A stretch of DNA of 48,455 nucleotides, from positions 1 through 48,455 of the forward strand of contig CAMYNX010000055.1 in the NCBI GenBank assembly GCA_947259875.1, written 5' to 3'. The notes under the pieces were generated by a model that ran no database searches, was not told the origin of the DNA, and worked only from the letters and a program-made list of their open reading frames with translations. The translations under genes and the position numbers were made by a program. Positions within the stretch are counted from its first letter, which is position 1; every line of letters starts with the position of its first letter. Positions 45,022 through 48,455 of the stretch are shown one piece after another. The DNA is from an uncultured Gammaproteobacteria bacterium (lineage in GTDB: Bacteria; Pseudomonadota; Gammaproteobacteria; Arenicellales; JAANXG01).

Positions 45022-45621
45022 CTAATCGGGCGAGTTATCGATGAACGAAGTGAAAAAGAATGGGATATCTTTCCACTGATCGGTCTGCTGCAGATAAGGA
45101 AGCACGCCAAAGTCTTGAAACCACGAGTCAACGATCCAACGTTCACCACTGGCGATGTCTTCGATTTGTCCCGCCCAATGCTGATCCCACATTGTGCGCC
45201 GGTAAGCACGATCCAGCACGCGATGAAAGCGCAGCAACCGGTAACGCTCCAGCAGCTTGAGGTACGTTGTTGTGTTGATGGACTCATCGATACAGTCCAT
45301 CTGACCGAGTGAGGTATCTTTAAACTTATTTTGTCCCTTGTCCCGGTGAATGGGTGTGTAACGTCCAACGACGACTTCCAGCCAACCGATGGCATGCTGG
45401 ATTTGCTTGCGTTCCTCGCTGGCATCGTTCGCCCGGGGCTGAAACCAGTTGACGACTTGCGCCCACTCATCGGTGGTAATGCCTATGGTTTCACGGGTAG
45501 TACAGCCGAAGTTATAGCACACCGGTATCCGGTCGACATCGACATGCATGGTATCGGCCTTACTCGGCGCCAGCCAACACAGTGCCAGGATGAGTGCGGT
45601 AGCGTGCCTCAGAGTGCGCAT
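45022..45621 (-). CDS. Exported protein of unknown function
   Basis: A 199-aa protein with a signal peptide (MRTLRHATALILALCWLAPSKAD). I do not recognise its family. It carries paired Cys residues (PVCYNFGCTTRE, MDCIDESINTTTYLKLL) and a C-terminal part rich in aromatic residues (WIVDSWFQDFG, DQWKDIPFFFTSF). It overlaps the end of the Nudix gene by 13 nt, so it is probably translated together with it. Position and Cys content suggest a periplasmic protein. Confidence 0.72.
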   Translation of the reverse strand: MRTLRHATALILALCWLAPSKADTMHVDVDRIPVCYNFGCTTRETIGITTDEWAQVVNWFQPRANDASEERKQIQHAIGWLEVVVGRYTPIHRDKGQNKFKDTSLGQMDCIDESINTTTYLKLLERYRLLRFHRVLDRAYRRTMWDQHWAGQIEDIASGERWIVDSWFQDFGVLPYLQQTDQWKDIPFFFTSFIDNSPD

Positions 45622-46139
45622 GATTCATCTTCACTCAATGTTGTTGGCTTGGAGCAGTCGCGAATGCAGTGTAAAGGATAACGCTTACCGTCCAGATAAT
45701 CATCAATGACCGCCAACACCTGTGGACTACGCAGCCGGTTATGGGCACCGCGGATCTGTGACGCGCTCATCCATACGGTACGCTGGATTTCCTTGTCCAG
45801 CGGGGTATCCGGATTATGATCAAATACGGTCCCACAGAACGCGAACCGCAGATAAGTCGCGCCGGATTGCGGGTGGATCCAGCGGTAGATGCCGACCAGG
45901 GCTTCGGGAGTGAACCGCCAGGCGGTTTCCTCCCAGGTTTCGCGATGGACCGCATCGATCAAGGTCTCTCCGCGTTCCCAGTGTCCTGCCGGCTGATTCA
46001 ACACCAGCCGCCCGTCGGTTCGTTCTTCTACCAGAAGAAACCGGCCCTCGCGTTCGGCGACCGCGGCCACCGTCACATGGGGAGACCAATTGTTCGGCAC
46101 CGGTGAGACCCCCTTTGCCGTGTTCGGAGTATCTATCAA
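45609..46139 (-). CDS. nudJ: Nudix hydrolase, NudJ-like
   Basis: NudJ-type phosphatase, expected to act on thiamine and nucleotide pyrophosphates. The Nudix box GHWERGETLIDAVHRETWEET starts at about residue 52 and keeps the G-x5-E-x7-RE-x2-EE pattern. HVTVAAVAEREGRFLLVEER precedes it. The ORF starts with TTG, whose bases overlap the TGA of the CsgG-like gene; a GTG at about 46100 would also give a normal NudJ. In many gammaproteobacteria nudJ is next to mnmA; here a TRAP operon lies between. Confidence 0.88.
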   Translation of the reverse strand: MIDTPNTAKGVSPVPNNWSPHVTVAAVAEREGRFLLVEERTDGRLVLNQPAGHWERGETLIDAVHRETWEETAWRFTPEALVGIYRWIHPQSGATYLRFAFCGTVFDHNPDTPLDKEIQRTVWMSASQIRGAHNRLRSPQVLAVIDDYLDGKRYPLHCIRDCSKPTTLSEDESCAL

Positions 46140-46846
46140 TCCAGTTTGATCTTATCTTTCAACGACGATTTGCGCTTCTGTTCCTTGGCGTCGAACTCTT
46201 CCATGCAGCCACCCTGATCGGTCATCGCGCACACCAAGTAGTCGCTGATCTCCCCGATCACCGCACGGATCGCCTTGCCTGCCGGTGTTTTCTTTTCATT
46301 GGCGAGGCGGCCGCCAAATCCCCCGCGAAACAACCCCAGATTAATACCGAACCCTCCCGAGCGTGCCTCTACCGTGCGTGCGAAATCGATCGCCCCGGTG
46401 GTGGTATTCACTACCCGTAAGTCTACCGCGATATAAGCCTGATCCTTCTTGCCACCGATGGAGATACCCTTGAAAGAAAAACCACCCCCGGTATTTTGTG
46501 TATTGCGTTCAAAGGCCGACACGGTAGCAAGCACCAGGTACTTGGCGCCAGTCAGGCGTCCAAGCTTTGCGCCCGTGCCTTTGGCGATGCGCCCCGTCTT
46601 GGTCAGGTTTTGCTCGCCCAACACCGGCTCCAGTTTGGCGCGCTCGACGACCGAGAATTTTTTGGTGTTGGCGAGTTCATTGGTGAGCATCCCGGAAAGC
46701 TCCCAACCCACACCACCGCCCCACCAATAGGTGCCGGTGGCGGTGTTGTCAAACTCTGCCACCCCGATGACGGGCTTTTTGGCAAACGCCGCTTGCGCGA
46801 AAAGCAAAGTGAGACAAACGAATGCGGACGCCGTCGATTTTTTCAT
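46136..46846 (-). CDS. CsgG-like periplasmic protein
   Basis: A 236-aa CsgG/LpoB-type protein. After a signal peptide ending AAFAKKPVIGVAEF come the family blocks GWELSGMLTNELANTKKFSVVER, LEPVLGEQNL, AKLGRLTGAKYLVLATVSAFE and IAVDLRVVNTTTGAIDFARTV. CsgG itself is an outer-membrane lipoprotein; here no lipobox Cys follows the signal peptide, so this is more likely a soluble periplasmic protein. The role is unknown. A short basic tail (KEQKRKSSLKDKIKLD) ends the protein. Confidence 0.8.
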   Translation of the reverse strand: MKKSTASAFVCLTLLFAQAAFAKKPVIGVAEFDNTATGTYWWGGGVGWELSGMLTNELANTKKFSVVERAKLEPVLGEQNLTKTGRIAKGTGAKLGRLTGAKYLVLATVSAFERNTQNTGGGFSFKGISIGGKKDQAYIAVDLRVVNTTTGAIDFARTVEARSGGFGINLGLFRGGFGGRLANEKKTPAGKAIRAVIGEISDYLVCAMTDQGGCMEEFDAKEQKRKSSLKDKIKLD

Positions 46847-46912
46847 CGGATGAACCTCCCCGAGATGATTCTTAAATTCAATATAACCGGTTTTTGGGTA
46901 CTCTGCACGTTC

Positions 46913-47890
46913 TCAAGATGCCGGCGGCGTACCCTTACCACGCGAAACTTTTCCTTCTTCTGAGGTGTTGTCATACCGTTCAAAAAATCCCGGATCCATC
47001 ATCTCGATGAATCTTTTGGCCTGGGGTGCCAGGAACTTTCCATGACGCAGCACAATGCCGTAACTGCGTTTCGGAAAATAGTGATCGAGGGGTATCTGTG
47101 CCAGCGAGTCATGCTCTGTTATGCAAATGCTGGTGACAATTGAGATTCCCAGGCCCAACTCAACGTATTTCTTGATGACCTCCCAACCTCCGGCTTCAAG
47201 GGCGACTCGGTAATTCACGTTGTGTTGTTGAAACACGAGATCGACGATGCGCCAAGTACTCAAATGACGTGGAGGCAGGATCAGCCCATAGGGACTGATG
47301 TCACGCAAGTTAATACGCGTTTTAGTCGCCAACGGATGATGTGGTGCAGTGATGAGCAGCGGCTCATAGGTAAAGGCCGGGTGGTAACTGATGTCCTCTG
47401 GGACCTCGAGCATCGATCCGACCGCGAAATCGACTGTGTCGGCGCGCAACATACTCAGGCCATCGCGCCCGGTGACATTGTGAAGTTTGAGCTTGATGCC
47501 TGGGTAGTGTTGAGCAAAGCGTTTTATCGTGTTGGGTAAGATATATAAGATCGTGGATTCACCGGCCGCGATGTTCAGCTCGCCGGATTCCAGGTTTCCG
47601 CAGTGCGCGGCGAAGATGTCCGGGAGGCTGTCCATTTCTAATACCAGGGGGTGGGCGAGTTCAAACAGTGTCTTACCCTCGGGTGTCAGGCGGATGTGGG
47701 GTCCACGCCGCTCGAACAGCGTGGTTTTGAACTCCCGCTCCAGCGCCTGGATCTGCAATGACACGGAAGGTTGGCTCAAGAACAGTTTCTCCGCCGCCCT
47801 CGAAATGGACCCGTTTTGCGCGGTGTAACAAAAAGCGCGCAGCTGCTTGAGCCGGTTCTGCTTGTAGTAAACCGACGGATGGGAGGTCAC
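46913..47890 (-). CDS. LysR-family transcriptional regulator, CysB-like
   Basis: A 325-aa regulator. The N-terminal winged helix-turn-helix reads NRLKQLRAFCYTAQNGSISR, AAEKLFLSQPSVSLQIQALE and RRGPHIRLTPEGKTLFEL; the C-terminal effector domain resembles CysB-type proteins (SGELNIAAGESTILYILP, GLGISIVTS). It starts with GTG at 47890. It is divergent from aceA with 214 nt between the starts, which contain a clear inverted repeat, so it probably controls itself and perhaps aceA. Confidence 0.9.
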   Translation of the reverse strand: MTSHPSVYYKQNRLKQLRAFCYTAQNGSISRAAEKLFLSQPSVSLQIQALEREFKTTLFERRGPHIRLTPEGKTLFELAHPLVLEMDSLPDIFAAHCGNLESGELNIAAGESTILYILPNTIKRFAQHYPGIKLKLHNVTGRDGLSMLRADTVDFAVGSMLEVPEDISYHPAFTYEPLLITAPHHPLATKTRINLRDISPYGLILPPRHLSTWRIVDLVFQQHNVNYRVALEAGGWEVIKKYVELGLGISIVTSICITEHDSLAQIPLDHYFPKRSYGIVLRHGKFLAPQAKRFIEMMDPGFFERYDNTSEEGKVSRGKGTPPAS

Positions 47891-47913
47891 GGCGGCTCGT
47901 CTAATTATTAATT

Positions 47914-47945
47914 AAACCAATAGTAAATATTGAAATAATTGGTTT
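47914..47945. promoter_or_regulatory. Nested inverted repeats between the LysR gene and aceA
   Basis: AAACCAAT (47914-47921) and ATTGGTTT (47938-47945) form perfect 8-bp arms around 16 nt. Inside, CAATA (47918-47922) and TATTG (47928-47932) form a second dyad with a 5-nt spacer. The element lies 24 nt from the regulator start. Size and position match a LysR-type operator controlling the regulator and possibly aceA. Confidence 0.65.
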
Positions 47946-48104
47946 GTCAAATAAATTGAGCCTTCTAGAATGAAGCGATCAGCCGATTTGGTGTATTTGC
48001 TCCGGGGGGACACAGTCAACCGACCCTGCAGCAGGGAGTTGGCGTCAATATCAACATGCCGCGGGGATTTCGGGCATGTCTCTAACGCAAGCGAAGGTGA
48101 GGTA

Positions 48105-48455
48105 ATGACGATCATGAGTGATAAACAAGCGATCAAGCAGTTGCAAGACGATTGGGATAACCATCCACGGTGGCGGGGTATCGAACGCGGATACAGTGCG
48201 GCAGATGTCGTGCGCCTACGCGGCGCGGTACAGATCGAACATACTCTGGCGCGGCTGGGCGCCGAGAAGTTGTGGCACAGTCTTCACAACGAAGACTATG
48301 TCAATGCCTTGGGAGCATTGACGGGGAACCAAGCGATGCAGATGGCCAAGGCCGGGCTCAAGTCGATTTACCTCAGTGGTTGGCAGGTGGCGGCCGACGC
48401 CAACAACGCCTTGACCATGTATCCAGACCAAAGCCTGTATCCAGTGGACTCGGTA
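48105..48455 (+). CDS. aceA: Isocitrate lyase, 3'-truncated by window edge
   Basis: Isocitrate lyase is the first enzyme of the glyoxylate shunt and allows growth on acetate or fatty acids. The visible 117 residues read [26 protein letters not shown], split as [16 protein letters not shown] and [19 protein letters not shown], then [33 protein letters not shown] and [13 protein letters not shown], all conserved at the AceA N-terminus. The rest lies beyond the window. The first ATG is at 48105; the ATG at 48114 has a better-placed GAGGT. Confidence 0.92.
   Translation, partial: MTIMSDKQAIKQLQDDWDNHPRWRGIERGYSAADVVRLRGAVQIEHTLARLGAEKLWHSLHNEDYVNALGALTGNQAMQMAKAGLKSIYLSGWQVAADANNALTMYPDQSLYPVDSV

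Noticed and set aside
47912-48136. 74-aa - strand frame in the aceA promoter region
   Set aside because: Overlaps operator-like repeats and the aceA start; no protein features.

Overview
The window is 48.5 kb of chromosome from a Gammaproteobacterium of roughly 50-55% GC. The evidence is gene content and order: secA-argJ-mutT-coaE next to pilD/pilC/pilB, pilA with pilSR, comF-bioBFHCD, then a cytochrome c oxidase cluster, purB-mnmA, and aceA at the right edge. This arrangement resembles Chromatiales-type gammaproteobacteria; I cannot name a genus from sequence alone. secA is cut by the left edge and aceA (isocitrate lyase) by the right edge. I see no tRNA, rRNA or CRISPR array.

Layout. 1-4.4 kb: secA, argJ and a Nudix/ThiE-like fusion on +. 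4.4-9.1 kb, - strand: coaE, pilD, a broken pilC, and a pilB lacking an internal segment. 9.1-10.7 kb: a decayed stretch with the 3' end of a glycosyltransferase gene cut off by a dead ISL3-family transposase remnant. 10.7-18.6 kb, - strand: pilS, pilR, a sigma-54-type promoter, pilA, and three genes (membrane GT-C/TPR protein, GT2, GT4) that look like a glycan or pilin-glycosylation module. 18.6-23.9 kb: comF, then divergently bioB-bioF-bioH-bioC-bioD. 24.0-31.6 kb: DUF2244 protein, coxB (frameshifted), coxA, a 42-aa assembly peptide, ctaG, coxC, DUF2909 (opposite strand), SURF1, a Sco-like protein and ctaB. The heme A synthase gene ctaA is not in the cluster. 31.6-38.5 kb: hspQ with no normal start codon beside a dispersed repeat, an outer-membrane barrel protein, an aldo/keto reductase, a MIF-like tautomerase, a DUF938 methyltransferase, an alpha/beta hydrolase, pyrD, an RsuA-family pseudouridine synthase and a DUF7931-like protein. 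38.5-42 kb: purB, a small kinase-fold protein and mnmA. 42-45 kb: a DctP-DctQ-DctM TRAP transporter. 45-48.5 kb: a secreted protein of unknown role, NudJ-like Nudix hydrolase, a CsgG-like periplasmic protein, a CysB-like LysR regulator and, divergently, aceA.

How the genes fit together. PilS/PilR with sigma-54 should drive pilA. PilD processes the pilin, and PilB/PilC should assemble it, but both carry losses in conserved segments, so pilus assembly from this locus is doubtful unless the losses are assembly errors. The bio genes make biotin from malonyl-CoA except for the bioA step. The cox cluster encodes an aa3-type oxidase with copper insertion (CtaG, Sco-like) and heme O synthesis (CtaB). 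Its coxB reading frame is also broken by a deletion.

Most notable points: three independent losses of about 64-92 nt in conserved genes (pilC, pilB, coxB); the pilA-linked GT-C/GT2/GT4 module; an 85%-identical repeat pair, one copy of which lies against the start-less hspQ; and several well-formed regulatory elements (pilA sigma-54 promoter and leader hairpin, pilA terminator, hairpin between dctP and dctQ, nested dyads between the LysR gene and aceA).
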